Origin: Membranihabitans marinus
Lineage (GTDB): Bacteria; Bacteroidota; Bacteroidia; Chitinophagales; Saprospiraceae
DNA length: 64,000 bases
Direction: 5' to 3'
Assembly (NCBI RefSeq): GCF_019802045.1
Contig: NZ_JAHVHU010000019.1
Location: 1 to 64,000, forward strand
Shown here in pieces: positions 48,151 to 57,537 of the stretch. A model generated the notes under the pieces. It had not been told where the DNA came from. It made no database searches and saw nothing but the letters and a program-made list of their open reading frames with translations. The translations under genes were made by a program, and so were the position numbers. Positions within the stretch are counted from its first letter, which is position 1, and every line of letters begins with the position of its first letter.

Positions 48151-49545
48151 CTACTCTGAATAATGTACATCTTCCGTCACCACCTCTGCGCGCAATCTTT
48201 GCGCCCGTCCAAATATGTCTTTTTTATTTTCCAGCCGGAGTACGCCACGCGGACATACAGCTGCACATACCCCACACCCCACACAGGAGGCACGAACCAC
48301 ATCCTGACCACGCTGTGCATACCATCGGACATCAATTCCCATTTCACAATACGTGGAACAATTCCCGCAAGAGATGCATTGGCCGCTGTTGGATGTAATA
48401 CGGAATCTGGAAAAATATTTTTGCTGGATGCCCAAGATGGCCGCCATTGGACAGCCGTACCGACACCATACGCGATTGCCCAGCAACGGATAAAAACCGA
48501 CGCCAATCACACCGCTGAAGGTGGCACCGATCAGAAATCCATACCAGGCTCTGATCTGATATGTATCGAGAAATAAAATCTGGCTCTTGCCGCTAAAAAA
48601 AGTATATAGAACCAAACCCGTCATAATGACTACAAAGACCAACACCGAATGAATCAGGTAACGTTCGATCTGCCAGGCTTTAAGGGACTTATCGGAGAGA
48701 TGTCGAAATGGATCTCCGGCCGTCTCAGCGAGTCCGCCGCAACCACATACCCACGAACAATACCATCGTTTTCCGTAATAGTAGGTCAATATGGGTGTGA
48801 TCACAAAAGTCAACATGATTCCCCACACCAGCGTAAACATACCGAGCTTTCCACCCTCCAACATGCCATTCAAGTTCCATTCATAATAAAAAGAATAATG
48901 TAGGGGCCAGATGTTTTTAAAATCTTTGTTGTAGTACGGCGTGGAAGCATTGAGCCCCTCCAGTATTTCCGGAAGAAGAAAAGCAAAAACCAATTGGAAA
49001 AACATGACCGACAGCGTGCGAATCGTATGATAGCGACTGTGTCGGTATTTTAGTAAAAATTTTATTCCAAAAAACAAAATAGCAAAAGTGTATAGCACCC
49101 CATATACGAACCATTGAGAAGAAGGCTGACCTTTGAGCGCCTGACTCAGTGGATCAAAAAAGTGGACAATTCCTGTATTTGGTCCATCCTCGTGCAGTCC
49201 CAACACCTGGGGATACCAATATAAAAGAACATAAAAAGCGGTGAGAACTACCCCCAGTACCCAGCCTAAAAGCCCCCGATTGACCAGTGAATCGAACCAG
49301 ACCCCATCGTTTTTTATACCGGGTTCGGTATTCTTATACAATTCTACAGAATACCAGGTCACACCGATGGCCATCAAGGTCAGCGAACCATACAAGTACA
49401 ATGGTTGGTATAGAGCCTGGGTAAGGTTGAACAAAGAAATAACCATAAACAGTAAACCTACTCCTCCCAGTGCAACGGCGGTTTTTTGCTGCCAGGTGAC
49501 AAAATGAGGATTTGGGTTGGCTAGAGAAATGTTCGAATATTTCAT
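48151..49545 (-). CDS. Membrane 4Fe-4S ferredoxin-type protein (NapH/CcoG/YccM-like)
   Basis: 464 residues, about eight membrane segments. Two CxxCxxCxxxC [4Fe-4S] motifs lie at the C-terminus: Cys390, 393, 396, 400 and Cys421, 424, 427, 431. Two further cysteine groups sit between membrane helices (YCSWVCGCGG and VWCRYGCPM), as in NapH and NosR C-terminal domains, and should hold other redox groups. It probably moves electrons across or along the inner membrane. Its start codon overlaps the stop of the upstream oxidoreductase gene by 4 bp, so the two are translationally coupled. The electron acceptor is not encoded nearby. Confidence 0.87.
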   Translation of the reverse strand: MKYSNISLANPNPHFVTWQQKTAVALGGVGLLFMVISLFNLTQALYQPLYLYGSLTLMAIGVTWYSVELYKNTEPGIKNDGVWFDSLVNRGLLGWVLGVVLTAFYVLLYWYPQVLGLHEDGPNTGIVHFFDPLSQALKGQPSSQWFVYGVLYTFAILFFGIKFLLKYRHSRYHTIRTLSVMFFQLVFAFLLPEILEGLNASTPYYNKDFKNIWPLHYSFYYEWNLNGMLEGGKLGMFTLVWGIMLTFVITPILTYYYGKRWYCSWVCGCGGLAETAGDPFRHLSDKSLKAWQIERYLIHSVLVFVVIMTGLVLYTFFSGKSQILFLDTYQIRAWYGFLIGATFSGVIGVGFYPLLGNRVWCRYGCPMAAILGIQQKYFSRFRITSNSGQCISCGNCSTYCEMGIDVRWYAQRGQDVVRASCVGCGVCAAVCPRGVLRLENKKDIFGRAQRLRAEVVTEDVHYSE

Positions 49546-50864
49546 GCGATGCGGCTATTTTGGCGTTTAGCGAATTGCTGCTTGATTTCGGGGTAATATT
49601 TTTTATGAAGTTCAGGATCAAAATGGGCGTGTCTCATTTCCTGTACCACATGATCGATGGTCGCACCTCGTTCAATCCATTGGGTGCAGACATCCATTTT
49701 CCAGCGAATACCCAAAACATTCAAACCGATAATTTGACGAGTCTCAGTATGATAAACCATTCTCAGAGCGGCATCTTTGGTGGCGTGTTGCCAAAAAAAA
49801 CTCTCGAATGGTGGACCGATGACCGGGGGTACTTCCCCGTAGACCTGGTACTCGAGATTGATGAACTTTGCGGAATTAAACCAGGTGCCGGGTTGATATT
49901 TGACCCGGTGCCCTGTCAGTGTATGCGCTATGGTTTCTCCCATAATCCGACCAACGTACCAGACCGCTTCAATGGGTTGGCGTCCCGGCGGTGGGTTGCG
50001 CAGTTGTGCACAATCTCCTATTGCATAAACATGTGGGACATTGGTCGCCAGGTATTCATCCACTAAAATGCCCCGGTCGGTCTCCAGTGGAGTATTCGAA
50101 TCCAGCCACTTTATATTGGGGTGTACACCTGCTGTCAAACCCACAAATTGACACGGTAGAACCAGCCCGGAGGTGGTGCGTACTTCAGTCACTTTGCCCG
50201 ATGCGTTTCCTCCGATTTCACCGAGTTCGGTGTTTAAGTGTAATTTTATGCCGATGCGCTGGATTTGATCATTGACCATCTGCGCTTCATCCGGCGGCAG
50301 AACATTGTCCCAATAATTTTCTTCACGCACCAACATAGTTACCTCTTTGTCCCGGCTGTGCAACATTTCTGCCAACTCTATCCCGATGAGCCCGCCACCT
50401 ACAATGACGGCCTGTTCTATTTCTTCACTGATGGCTTCCAGGCGTTCGAGGTCCTGATAGGAATACAGCCCAAATACGTTTGATAGGTCTTGGCCGGGCC
50501 AGCCAAATTTATTGGGGCATGACCCTGTTGCAATGACAAGTTCATCATACCTCATCCGAGTCGACTCTTCGTTCGTGGTGTGTGGCCCTGCCGGTATCAG
50601 ATGAAGCGATTTTTTATCAAAATCTATATGGGTTACTTCGGCCCGGCGGAGCTCTATGTTGTTTTTTTTCCAAAACCAATCCTCATAAGGCTTTGTATCC
50701 TGATACCGCATATGTCCCATGTAGATATACATCAGTGCCGTACGGGAAAAGAAATAATCCGTTTCCTTGGAGATAACAATGATGGTGGATTGTGACCGCT
50801 TACGTATATGTCGCGCAGCAGTAATACCGCTGATTCCATTCCCGATAATGACTATTTTTTGCAT
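49542..50864 (-). CDS. FAD/NAD(P)-dependent pyridine nucleotide-disulfide-type oxidoreductase
   Basis: 440 residues. FAD-binding GxGxxG at residues 8-13 (IIGNGISGITAARHI), NAD(P)-binding AVIVGGGLIGIELAEML near 152-168, an ATG motif in LVIATGSCPN and the FAD motif VYAIGDCAQL. This is the layout of rubredoxin/ferredoxin reductases and the N-terminal part of NADH-dependent nitrite reductase (NirB-like). No redox-active CxxxxC disulfide is seen near the flavin. It should pass electrons from NAD(P)H to the membrane Fe-S protein encoded by the overlapping next gene, which is inferred from coupling. Confidence 0.88.
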   Translation of the reverse strand: MQKIVIIGNGISGITAARHIRKRSQSTIIVISKETDYFFSRTALMYIYMGHMRYQDTKPYEDWFWKKNNIELRRAEVTHIDFDKKSLHLIPAGPHTTNEESTRMRYDELVIATGSCPNKFGWPGQDLSNVFGLYSYQDLERLEAISEEIEQAVIVGGGLIGIELAEMLHSRDKEVTMLVREENYWDNVLPPDEAQMVNDQIQRIGIKLHLNTELGEIGGNASGKVTEVRTTSGLVLPCQFVGLTAGVHPNIKWLDSNTPLETDRGILVDEYLATNVPHVYAIGDCAQLRNPPPGRQPIEAVWYVGRIMGETIAHTLTGHRVKYQPGTWFNSAKFINLEYQVYGEVPPVIGPPFESFFWQHATKDAALRMVYHTETRQIIGLNVLGIRWKMDVCTQWIERGATIDHVVQEMRHAHFDPELHKKYYPEIKQQFAKRQNSRIA

Positions 50865-50901
50865 TTTCTCCGTTTAGCGATCATATTATGGAAAATATTA
50901 A

Positions 50902-50909
50902 TATATTTG
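50902..50909 (+). promoter_or_regulatory. Possible -7 box upstream of the small T9SS cargo gene
   Basis: TATATTTG, exact TAnnTTTG match, giving a leader of about 105 nt. A closer near-match TACATTTA (50997-51004) is an alternative. Confidence 0.35.
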
Positions 50910-51022
50910 TCGTGATGACAAGGAAATATATGCGTCCTTATTGTCATGAAACCGTTAAAATTCTCAAAATTCCGGGTCGTGCGGGTAAAAATTAGTACAT
51001 TTAATTCAATTAAGGCAATTTC

Positions 51023-51697
51023 ATGAAGAAAACTTTACTTATCACATTCTTTACGCTGATGATTACTGTGTTGTTTTCACAAACAGGGTTTTCCGTGTAT
51101 CCAATGGATGCATCAATCGATGTTGAAAACCCGGATAGCGAATACGTAACCCAGGGGTATGTGGTCAATGAAAGCGATGCAGAACTGACCTTGAAGTGGG
51201 TCAAAAAAGCTCAGTCAAAGCCTGAAATGGCTGAGGCTGCCATCTGTGATAATGTGGTCTGCTGGAATCCTTCAAAGTTTGAAAGTGAATTCTCCATCGC
51301 AGCACGTGATTCCAGTAATTTTGATTTTCATTATTATCCCAATGGACAAGCTGGAAGTGCTGTGTATAAGATCTCGGTTGCAGAGGTTGACCAGCTGGAT
51401 AACAAAGCTGAAATGACTTTTACGATCAATGATGCGGCAACGACTTTAGCTCCCATGGCAGGCCAGGAAGAAGTGCGGATTTATCCGAATCCGGCCACGG
51501 AATATTTCTCCGTGGATGGTGTTGATAAATTGAAAGAAGTAATAGTGATCAATCTCGTGGGGCAGGAGGTAAAGCGATTCAAAGCTTCACACAAAGCGAA
51601 GTACAACGTTTCTGAATTAATACGGGGTTTGTATCTTATCAGACTGATCGATGATAAAGAGCAGGTGATCAAGACCGTTCGGTTGAGTAAGCGGTAA
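51023..51697 (+). CDS. Secreted protein with a T9SS type A sorting domain
   Basis: 224 residues. Signal peptide MKKTLLITFFTLMITVLFSQ. Residues 21-140 form a small beta domain (VVNESDAELTLKWVKKAQ, then CDNVVCWNPSKFESEF with a likely disulfide, and GSAVYKISVAEV), similar to a P-pilus-chaperone or Ig-like fold. Residues 150-224 are a type A sorting domain: VRIYPNPATEYFSVDG, VIVINLVGQEVKRF and LIRGLYLIRLIDDKEQVIKTVRL. It should be exported by Sec and then by T9SS. The function of the cargo part is unknown. Confidence 0.85.
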   Translation: MKKTLLITFFTLMITVLFSQTGFSVYPMDASIDVENPDSEYVTQGYVVNESDAELTLKWVKKAQSKPEMAEAAICDNVVCWNPSKFESEFSIAARDSSNFDFHYYPNGQAGSAVYKISVAEVDQLDNKAEMTFTINDAATTLAPMAGQEEVRIYPNPATEYFSVDGVDKLKEVIVINLVGQEVKRFKASHKAKYNVSELIRGLYLIRLIDDKEQVIKTVRLSKR

Positions 51698-52049
51698 GAA
51701 CCGCGAAAGCCCATCCGGAGGTCTTCCGACAATTTCCAATCTATTTTTGCAAGCAGGATAAGAACCCAAACAGGTACTGTCTTTGGGTACCATTCAATCA
51801 ACTATTGAATTTGCAATGTTGTTCTTCTTTTAGTCGAGCGATTATCCGGGGCGATTATGCAGGAACCTGATATCTCCGAAGGGGGTGCATGGACTTATTC
51901 CGCAAAAGTCACACGTCATCCAAAAGTGGGGGATGTAATAGGGCCAATTTTGGAGTTTAAGCAATTGATCCACTGTATATTATGTATCGCAATAGATTGA
52001 CGTGGTGAATAAAGCGGATTACATTGATCTGTAGCATTGGTGCTCAGGG
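51698..52049. other. 352-bp gap between convergent genes
   Basis: Contains copy D of the 128-bp element (51895-52022). No gene seen in the remainder. Confidence 0.6.
51895..52022 (+). repeat. Dispersed 128-bp element, copy D
   Basis: Same length as copies B and C. The ends have drifted (TTATTCCGC and GCGGATTAC), but the right-end block GATTGACGTGGTGAATAAAG and the TTTAAGCAATTGAT block are intact. It starts CGCAAAAGTC like copy C. Confidence 0.85.
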
Positions 52050-52820
52050 TTAATCTACATCTTGATCTTGCGCACGCACCTGTCGCAGCTTCATAATTTG
52101 CTGATTGATCGATTCTTTCGTTCGGTTCATCAGGGTGATGGGATCCGGGTCTGAAATCGGTTCACCCACAGATAGATAAATGGATCGATTCCGGGCGGTG
52201 ATAAACTGATACAAAAACTGGTCATACAGGGGACGATCTGACCAGTAATAGGTCTCATTGGGATATTCCATAGCTACCGGAATGACAGATCGCTGTGCCC
52301 GAACCGCGGATTCAAAAGCTCCTTTTTTAAACGATCCCGTGCCCGGCCCTGTATGGGTGGTTCCTTCCGGATAAAGTAGTATGTCGGTTCCGTCACGCAG
52401 GCTTTCAAAAATGCGAAATTTCATTTTTTGCCGATCTTCTTTTTTGCCTCGGTCCAGCATCAGCACTTCGGTCAGGCGGGTTCCCCAGCCAATAATAGGA
52501 TACCGGGACACTTCGGCTTTGGACACCGGATTGGCCACTAAATGGGAAAGAAATGCCACCGGATCATAAAAAGAACGGTGATTGCTGATGTATAAATAAC
52601 ACCCTTCCGGTGGGCGTTTGGCCAAAACGATCAGTCGGACACCCAAAATCCAGTTGGCGTGTTTGCAAAACCGCCGGCGAGCGAGGAATTTAATTTTTTG
52701 CTTGTTCTTTTCCGCTGCAAAAATCAATCGGATACTTAATACCACAATGGAAACCACCAATACTCCAAAAAATAATGTGAGTTTCAATCCGGCTATAAAA
52801 TGGGTTGCGATTCTGGACAA
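52050..52820 (-). CDS. 1-acyl-sn-glycerol-3-phosphate acyltransferase family protein
   Basis: 256-residue membrane-associated PlsC-type enzyme that acylates lysophosphatidate or a related glycerolipid. An N-terminal hydrophobic helix (residues 14-35) anchors it. The catalytic NHxxxxD motif is SNHRSFYDP (His81, Asp86), followed by GWGTRLTEVLMLDRGKK and the acceptor-binding PEGT (151-154). It starts 28 bp after feoB on the same strand, though a functional link to iron uptake is not apparent. It could instead act on ornithine- or amino-lipids. Confidence 0.9.
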   Translation of the reverse strand: MSRIATHFIAGLKLTLFFGVLVVSIVVLSIRLIFAAEKNKQKIKFLARRRFCKHANWILGVRLIVLAKRPPEGCYLYISNHRSFYDPVAFLSHLVANPVSKAEVSRYPIIGWGTRLTEVLMLDRGKKEDRQKMKFRIFESLRDGTDILLYPEGTTHTGPGTGSFKKGAFESAVRAQRSVIPVAMEYPNETYYWSDRPLYDQFLYQFITARNRSIYLSVGEPISDPDPITLMNRTKESINQQIMKLRQVRAQDQDVD

Positions 52821-52848
52821 TGACGATTTATTTTCAGAATTTTATTTG

Positions 52849-54960
52849 CTAACTCAATATCTGGTAAATCAGAAAACTCGAAAAATAAGCTAAAAGAGTA
52901 AGATATACAAACTGGATCACTGGCCATTTCCAGCTCCCGGTTTCTTTTTTGACCACAGCCAGGGTGCTCATGCACTGCATGGCAAAGGCATAGAATAGCA
53001 ATAGGGACCAGATGGTGGCCGGTGTGTACACCTTTTCACCGGTGTCTGAAAACGTGGATTTTTCCATGCTTTCCTGAATGCCTTTGATGTTTTCTTCTGA
53101 ACCAATGCTGTAGATGGTTGCCATGGTACCCACGAACACCTCCCGCGCGGCAAAAGAAGTGATCAGTGAAATACCTATTTTCCAGTCAAATCCAATTGGC
53201 CGGATGACCGGTTCGATGGCATGGCCCAAAATACCGGCGTAGGAGTTTTCGATTTGATAGGTCGCCTTGAGATTCGCTGTTTCCTCCGGAGAAAGATTCT
53301 GACTGATGGATTCCTGCTCTGCCTGTTGTGTGGCTTCGGCCATGCGGTCGGAAGGACCATAAGAAGCCAGAAACCACAATACAATACTGATTACAAAAAT
53401 TACTTTCCCCGCTTCTATGACAAAGGTTTTGACCTTGTTGTAGACATTGAAGATGATCGTGCTCCAGTCCGGCCATTGATAATCCGGAAGCTCCATCATT
53501 AAAAAGCTTTCTGAAGGTGCTCTCAATATTTTTTTGAGAACCCATGCTACAGCCAGTGCCATAAAGCCACCCAGAAAATACATCAGTCCGAAGGCCAATC
53601 CCTGCAAATTAAATATACCCCCAATTTTTTGATAGGGAACGACCATAGCAATCAACAGAGCATATACCGGGATTCGGGCAGAACAACTAATCAGGGGCGT
53701 GACCATGATGGTGATCATGCGTTCTTTCCATCCGGCAATATTCCGGGTGCTCATGATTGCCGGTATGGCACAAGCTCCACCCGACACCAGAGCTACGACA
53801 CTTCTCCCATTCATGCCAAACTTTTGTAGTGTACTGTCCATCATGAAAACCACGCGTGCCATATACCCCGTCTGTTCCAAAATGCCGATCAGGAAAAACA
53901 ATATGGCTATTTGAGGAATAAACACGAGAATGCCACCAATGCCCGCCAGGATGCCCTCCGTCAATAAGTTGGTCATCCATCCAGATGGAAATGTGGCATA
54001 GATTATATTGTTTAGCGCTGCAAAACCATTTTCAATCCATGCCATGGGGTATTGGGCCCAGGCGAATATGGCCTGGAATATGAGGAGCATTAATCCAAAA
54101 AAAACCGCCGGACCCCACCAGCGGTGTGTCAAAATCCGATCCAGAAGATCTGTTCTGGAAGGGTCTGAAGTTATCAGAGGCTGTAGCTTGTGCAGGAAAG
54201 GTTCGATCAACGCATAGCGCTTCATCGTATCCTGCACTTGTGCATTTAATATCTGCTGTTTACGGGTAGTTCCATTCGCTGTGTTTCGATCTTCTTTTTT
54301 GGATGTAACTTCTTTCGTGGCATGAATATCTTTTACAAAAGTGATGTAATCGTAGCTTTTGGCCGTGAAAGCACCCGATCGGAAAGATAAATCCTGACTA
54401 TTGAAAAATGGGTCATCACGGTGTGACGGCAGGTTGAAATGATATGTTTCTATTTTCTTTTTTAGCCGATCAACACCGAGACCTTTTTTCGATGAAATGC
54501 TTACGACGGGTACGCCATATTTTTTGCTGAAAATTCGCTCTAGTTCGACCGGGTCAGTCTGGATCAGATCAGCCATGTTAAGACATAGAATCATGGGTTT
54601 GCCCATACTCAGCATCTGGGTGAAGAGCAGAAGCTGTTTGTCCAGTCTGGTGACGTCTGCTACATATACGAACAAAGTGTCTTGCCCATCTGCAGAGTTA
54701 ATGATTTCACGGGCGGCAATTTTTTCGTCTGTCGTAGTCGGGAATATGGAGTACGAACCCGGCAGATCGGTAATTTTGTACGATTTCCTATTCGACAGGA
54801 TCATCCGGCCGGTCTTTTTATCGACCGTGACACCGGGGTAGTTACCGGTTTTTTGCCGCATGCCGGTCAGCCGGTTGAAGAGTGAACTCTTTCCGCTGTT
54901 GGGATTGCCCGCCAGAACGACCTGGCGCGTCGGGACCTGGATGGCTTTTTCTGTCATCAT
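52849..54960 (-). CDS. feoB: Ferrous iron transporter FeoB
   Basis: 703-residue inner-membrane Fe(II) transporter with an N-terminal G domain: G1 GNPNSGKSS (residues 18-26), the YPGVTVDKK switch region, G3 DLPGSYS and G4 NMAD. A hydrophilic linker (about 200-245) precedes two Gate domains with CAIPAIMSTR and CSARIPVYALLI, plus further membrane segments. The final residues are hydrophobic, without a cytoplasmic FeoC-like tail. It follows feoA by 4 bp, forming the standard feoAB operon; the acyltransferase gene follows. Confidence 0.96.
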   Translation of the reverse strand: MMTEKAIQVPTRQVVLAGNPNSGKSSLFNRLTGMRQKTGNYPGVTVDKKTGRMILSNRKSYKITDLPGSYSIFPTTTDEKIAAREIINSADGQDTLFVYVADVTRLDKQLLLFTQMLSMGKPMILCLNMADLIQTDPVELERIFSKKYGVPVVSISSKKGLGVDRLKKKIETYHFNLPSHRDDPFFNSQDLSFRSGAFTAKSYDYITFVKDIHATKEVTSKKEDRNTANGTTRKQQILNAQVQDTMKRYALIEPFLHKLQPLITSDPSRTDLLDRILTHRWWGPAVFFGLMLLIFQAIFAWAQYPMAWIENGFAALNNIIYATFPSGWMTNLLTEGILAGIGGILVFIPQIAILFFLIGILEQTGYMARVVFMMDSTLQKFGMNGRSVVALVSGGACAIPAIMSTRNIAGWKERMITIMVTPLISCSARIPVYALLIAMVVPYQKIGGIFNLQGLAFGLMYFLGGFMALAVAWVLKKILRAPSESFLMMELPDYQWPDWSTIIFNVYNKVKTFVIEAGKVIFVISIVLWFLASYGPSDRMAEATQQAEQESISQNLSPEETANLKATYQIENSYAGILGHAIEPVIRPIGFDWKIGISLITSFAAREVFVGTMATIYSIGSEENIKGIQESMEKSTFSDTGEKVYTPATIWSLLLFYAFAMQCMSTLAVVKKETGSWKWPVIQFVYLTLLAYFSSFLIYQILS

Positions 54961-54964
54961 CCGC

Positions 54965-55195
54965 TTAATTTTCCTGGATGATTACCTGCGCGGCTTCTTT
55001 TTTACGCAAAGCAATGTGGCTTGTGTTAAGTTTGACATACAAGGTGCTTCCGAAAGGGGATTTCCGTATGACGGTTGTCGTGGTACCGGGCAGAAAGCCC
55101 AGTTCGGTTAACCGGGCCGAACACGAGGCGTTTTCTATGCGTTTTATGGTGACTGGTTTGTGGCAGGCAATGTGATTAAGCGTGGTGAGCGACAT
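54965..55195 (-). CDS. feoA: Ferrous iron transport protein A
   Basis: 76-residue SH3-like cytoplasmic protein that supports FeoB. Visible: SLTTLNHIACHKPVTIKRIE, RLTELGFLPGTTTTVIRKSPFG (the LxxLGFxPG signature) and a final basic RKKEAAQVIIQEN. It begins the feoAB transcript. A perfect inverted repeat lies 35 bp upstream. Confidence 0.93.
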   Translation of the reverse strand: MSLTTLNHIACHKPVTIKRIENASCSARLTELGFLPGTTTTVIRKSPFGSTLYVKLNTSHIALRKKEAAQVIIQEN

Positions 55196-55229
55196 AGTTA
55201 TTTTTATTTAGACAAAAACTAAACTAGTG

Positions 55230-55257
55230 CAAAATAAGGGAAATTATCTTTATTTTG
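55230..55257. promoter_or_regulatory. Inverted repeat upstream of feoA, possible metal-regulator site
   Basis: CAAAATAA (55230-55237) and TTATTTTG (55250-55257) are perfect 8-bp arms 12 nt apart, starting 35 bp upstream of the feoA ATG. AT-rich dyads of this kind and position suit a Fur-type repressor, and a fur gene is present at 39618-40088, but it is not a clear match to the classical Fur box. Confidence 0.35.
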
Positions 55258-55316
55258 AAAGGAAAGTATTCGCTAATTTTTTGTTGTTTGAGACGAACGG
55301 CCGGTCGCTTATACTG

Positions 55317-55379
55317 GTTTATGGGGTTGATAAGGTTGATGGGGTTGATGGGGTTTGTAAGGTTGATGGGGTTTTTAGG
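55317..55379. repeat. Tandem 9-bp minisatellite, seven imperfect copies
   Basis: Unit GTTGATGGG with variants (GTTTATGGG, GTTGATAAG, GTTTGTAAG, GTTTTTAGG), in strict 9-bp phase from 55317 to 55379. It lies 120 bp upstream of feoA. Period and pattern match the array upstream of dnaX. Confidence 0.9.
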
Positions 55380-55518
55380 TAGAGAATCAAAATAGAGATG
55401 GGTGTGCTAACGCGGGCTGGCGCTGAGAAGAAAGGAAAGCTTCAGAATTCATCTTAGGTCTGTAATCTTTCTTCGCAAATACTACGGCGGACAAAAATAA
55501 AATCTGAAATCAAAAAAG

Positions 55519-55592
55519 TGGAGGATATCGGATTCGAACCGATGACCTCTACACTGCCAGTGTAGCGCTCTAGCCAACTGAGCTAATCCCCC
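55519..55592 (-). tRNA. tRNA-Ala (anticodon GGC)
   Basis: 74 nt on the minus strand. Acceptor GGGGGAT pairs with ATCCTCC (one G-U pair), discriminator A at 55519. D-arm TTAGCTCAGTTGGCTAGAGC, anticodon stem CTACA/TGTAG with loop CTGGCAG (anticodon GGC), T-arm GGTTCGAATCC. CCA is not encoded. Confidence 0.97.
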
Positions 55593-55598
55593 ATACAG

Positions 55599-55643
55599 GT
55601 GTGGGTGTGGGTGTGAGTGTGAGTGTGGGGTGTGAGTGTCGTG
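55599..55643. repeat. GT-rich microsatellite upstream of tRNA-Ala
   Basis: About 45 bp of GTGTGG/GTGTGA units immediately beyond the tRNA 5' end, on its promoter side. Confidence 0.8.
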
Positions 55644-55786
55644 TAAAAATCCATTCACCTTTTTCCAAACTGCTCGCAAAACTACTATTTATTTGTCACA
55701 AATAAAACAACCATGTAGATAATTATTATTTTTATTTCCCCTGTCATATTTTTAGTAATATTGGAATTCTAAACACGGCGTAATAT

Positions 55787-57190
55787 ATGGAAATTAAATT
55801 TTGTGGAGCAGCACGGGAAGTAACGGGCAGCGCTCACTTGGTGACATTGGATGATGGCTATACGATTTTATTGGATTGCGGTTTATATCAAGGGAATGAG
55901 GATGACATGGAAGATTTCAACAGAAACTGGTATTTCAATCCTTCGGAAATCGATTGTGTCGTTCTGTCGCATGCCCACATCGATCATTCCGGCCGGTTGC
56001 CGTTTTTGGTCAAAAGTGGGTTTAGAGGGAGTATTTATTGTACACACGCGACCCGGAGTCTTTGCGCAATCATGTTATTGGACAGTGCCAAAATTCAGGA
56101 ATATGATGCCAGATATCAAAATGAACGGGCAAAATCACGAGGAGACACGACCACCATCACACCATTGTATGAAACCAAGCATGTGACCGAAACCATGAAG
56201 CTATTCCGGTCGGTCGGCTACGATCAATGGTTTACCATTCATGATGGCGTGGAAGTAATGTATAAAGATGCCGGACACATTCTGGGGTCTGCATCGGTAA
56301 CATTGCGTGTGGATGGTGACAAATACATCGGTTTCTCCGGTGATATAGGACGACCTGATCGACCGATATTGCGGGATCCGGAGCCAATGCCGCCACTCGA
56401 TTATCTGATATGTGAATCCACATATGGTGATCGGGACCACATCAGTAAGCCCATCGAAGATGAATTGTTTTTGAAAATTATTCGGGAAACCTGCGTGGAA
56501 AAAGGCGGGAAGGTAATTATCCCTTCGTTTAGCGTCGGACGAACTCAAGATATCGTATATATTCTGGATCAGTTGTTCAACGAAGGATTGTTGCCCAAAG
56601 ATATTCCAATCTATGTGGACAGCCCGCTGGCCATCAATGCTACGCAGGTATACGGCACGCACCCGGAATGCTATGATGATGAGCTCAATGAATATTTGTT
56701 GGAGGATGATGATCCATTTGGATTCAATAGTCTGACCTATGTACGCAGTGTGGAATTTTCAAAATCCTTAAATGATAAAAAAGACCCTTGTGTGATTATC
56801 AGTGCAGCCGGCATGGCCAACGCGGGGCGGGTCCGACACCACATTGCCAATAACCTGGAAGATCCGGATAATACCATCCTGCTGGTGGGATATGCCACTC
56901 CCTCCACGCCGGCCGGGATGCTGATCAATGGCGTGGACAGACTGAAGCTGTTTGGTCAGTGGTTGCAGGTCAAAGCCCGGGTAGAACGGATCGACGCCTT
57001 ATCTGCTCACGGTGACCGGTGGGAGATGTTGTCCTTCCTGAAAAACCAACAAACGCTGAAAGGCCTTTACCTGGTACATGGAGATTACGATGTGCAGGTG
57101 GCCTGGCAGGCTTTTCTTGAAAAACGGGGGTTTGGCCCCATTGAAATTCCAGCTTTGCGAGATACGGTGAAATTATATCCGGAATCCTGA
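55787..57190 (+). CDS. MBL-fold beta-CASP RNA metallo-hydrolase
   Basis: 467 residues. The metallo-beta-lactamase motif HAHIDHSG (His62, His64, Asp66, His67) binds two zinc ions; the GHILGSASV and SGDIGRPDRP motifs follow. The beta-CASP insert (about 210-380) has CESTYGDR, IPSFSVGRTQDI, SPLAINATQVY and the AAGMANAGRVRHH motif, and the closing DALSAHGDR is motif C. This is the layout of CPSF73-like exo/endoribonucleases. It probably cleaves RNA in the cytoplasm; its cellular target is unknown. Confidence 0.92.
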   Translation: MEIKFCGAAREVTGSAHLVTLDDGYTILLDCGLYQGNEDDMEDFNRNWYFNPSEIDCVVLSHAHIDHSGRLPFLVKSGFRGSIYCTHATRSLCAIMLLDSAKIQEYDARYQNERAKSRGDTTTITPLYETKHVTETMKLFRSVGYDQWFTIHDGVEVMYKDAGHILGSASVTLRVDGDKYIGFSGDIGRPDRPILRDPEPMPPLDYLICESTYGDRDHISKPIEDELFLKIIRETCVEKGGKVIIPSFSVGRTQDIVYILDQLFNEGLLPKDIPIYVDSPLAINATQVYGTHPECYDDELNEYLLEDDDPFGFNSLTYVRSVEFSKSLNDKKDPCVIISAAGMANAGRVRHHIANNLEDPDNTILLVGYATPSTPAGMLINGVDRLKLFGQWLQVKARVERIDALSAHGDRWEMLSFLKNQQTLKGLYLVHGDYDVQVAWQAFLEKRGFGPIEIPALRDTVKLYPES

Positions 57191-57537
57191 GAAAAAGTTG
57201 TAATTTGCTGATGTGCGGCGTGTGTTACTTGCAGCCAGCCTTTGGGTTGGCGAGCGCTCCCCTGCTGAAGAAAATGTGCGCAAACTGACCGATGTGGTAT
57301 ATACTGATTTGAATTGGGTTTGATCGCTGGGAGGGTTCCAGATGTCAAATCATCTATACGTATAAATCGGACAGGGGTAGTACCTTCGAAAAAATATCTT
57401 GTAGGGTTTCCCCGGTGGTAACAAGAATCGCAGTTCATCGAGGGGACTCGAAATTAAGTATGCCCTGGACCCTGCTACGAGTATGGTTAGGGTAAAGAAA
57501 CATGGAACCGAAAACAAATTATTAAAACATACCTCAG
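57191..57537. other. 347-bp gap before the alpha/beta hydrolase gene
   Basis: No gene seen. A small hairpin GCCAGCC/GGTTGGC at 57233-57250 (one G-U pair) may end the preceding transcript, without a T run. Confidence 0.45.

Larger units (their letters stand above)
55196..55518. other. 323-bp gap between feoA and tRNA-Ala
   Basis: Holds the feoA control region with an inverted repeat (55230-55257) and a 9-bp minisatellite (55317-55379). No gene seen. Confidence 0.6.

Noticed and set aside
48000-48398. 132-codon plus-strand frame
   Set aside because: It is the antisense shadow of the Fe-S protein gene, which has clear cysteine motifs.
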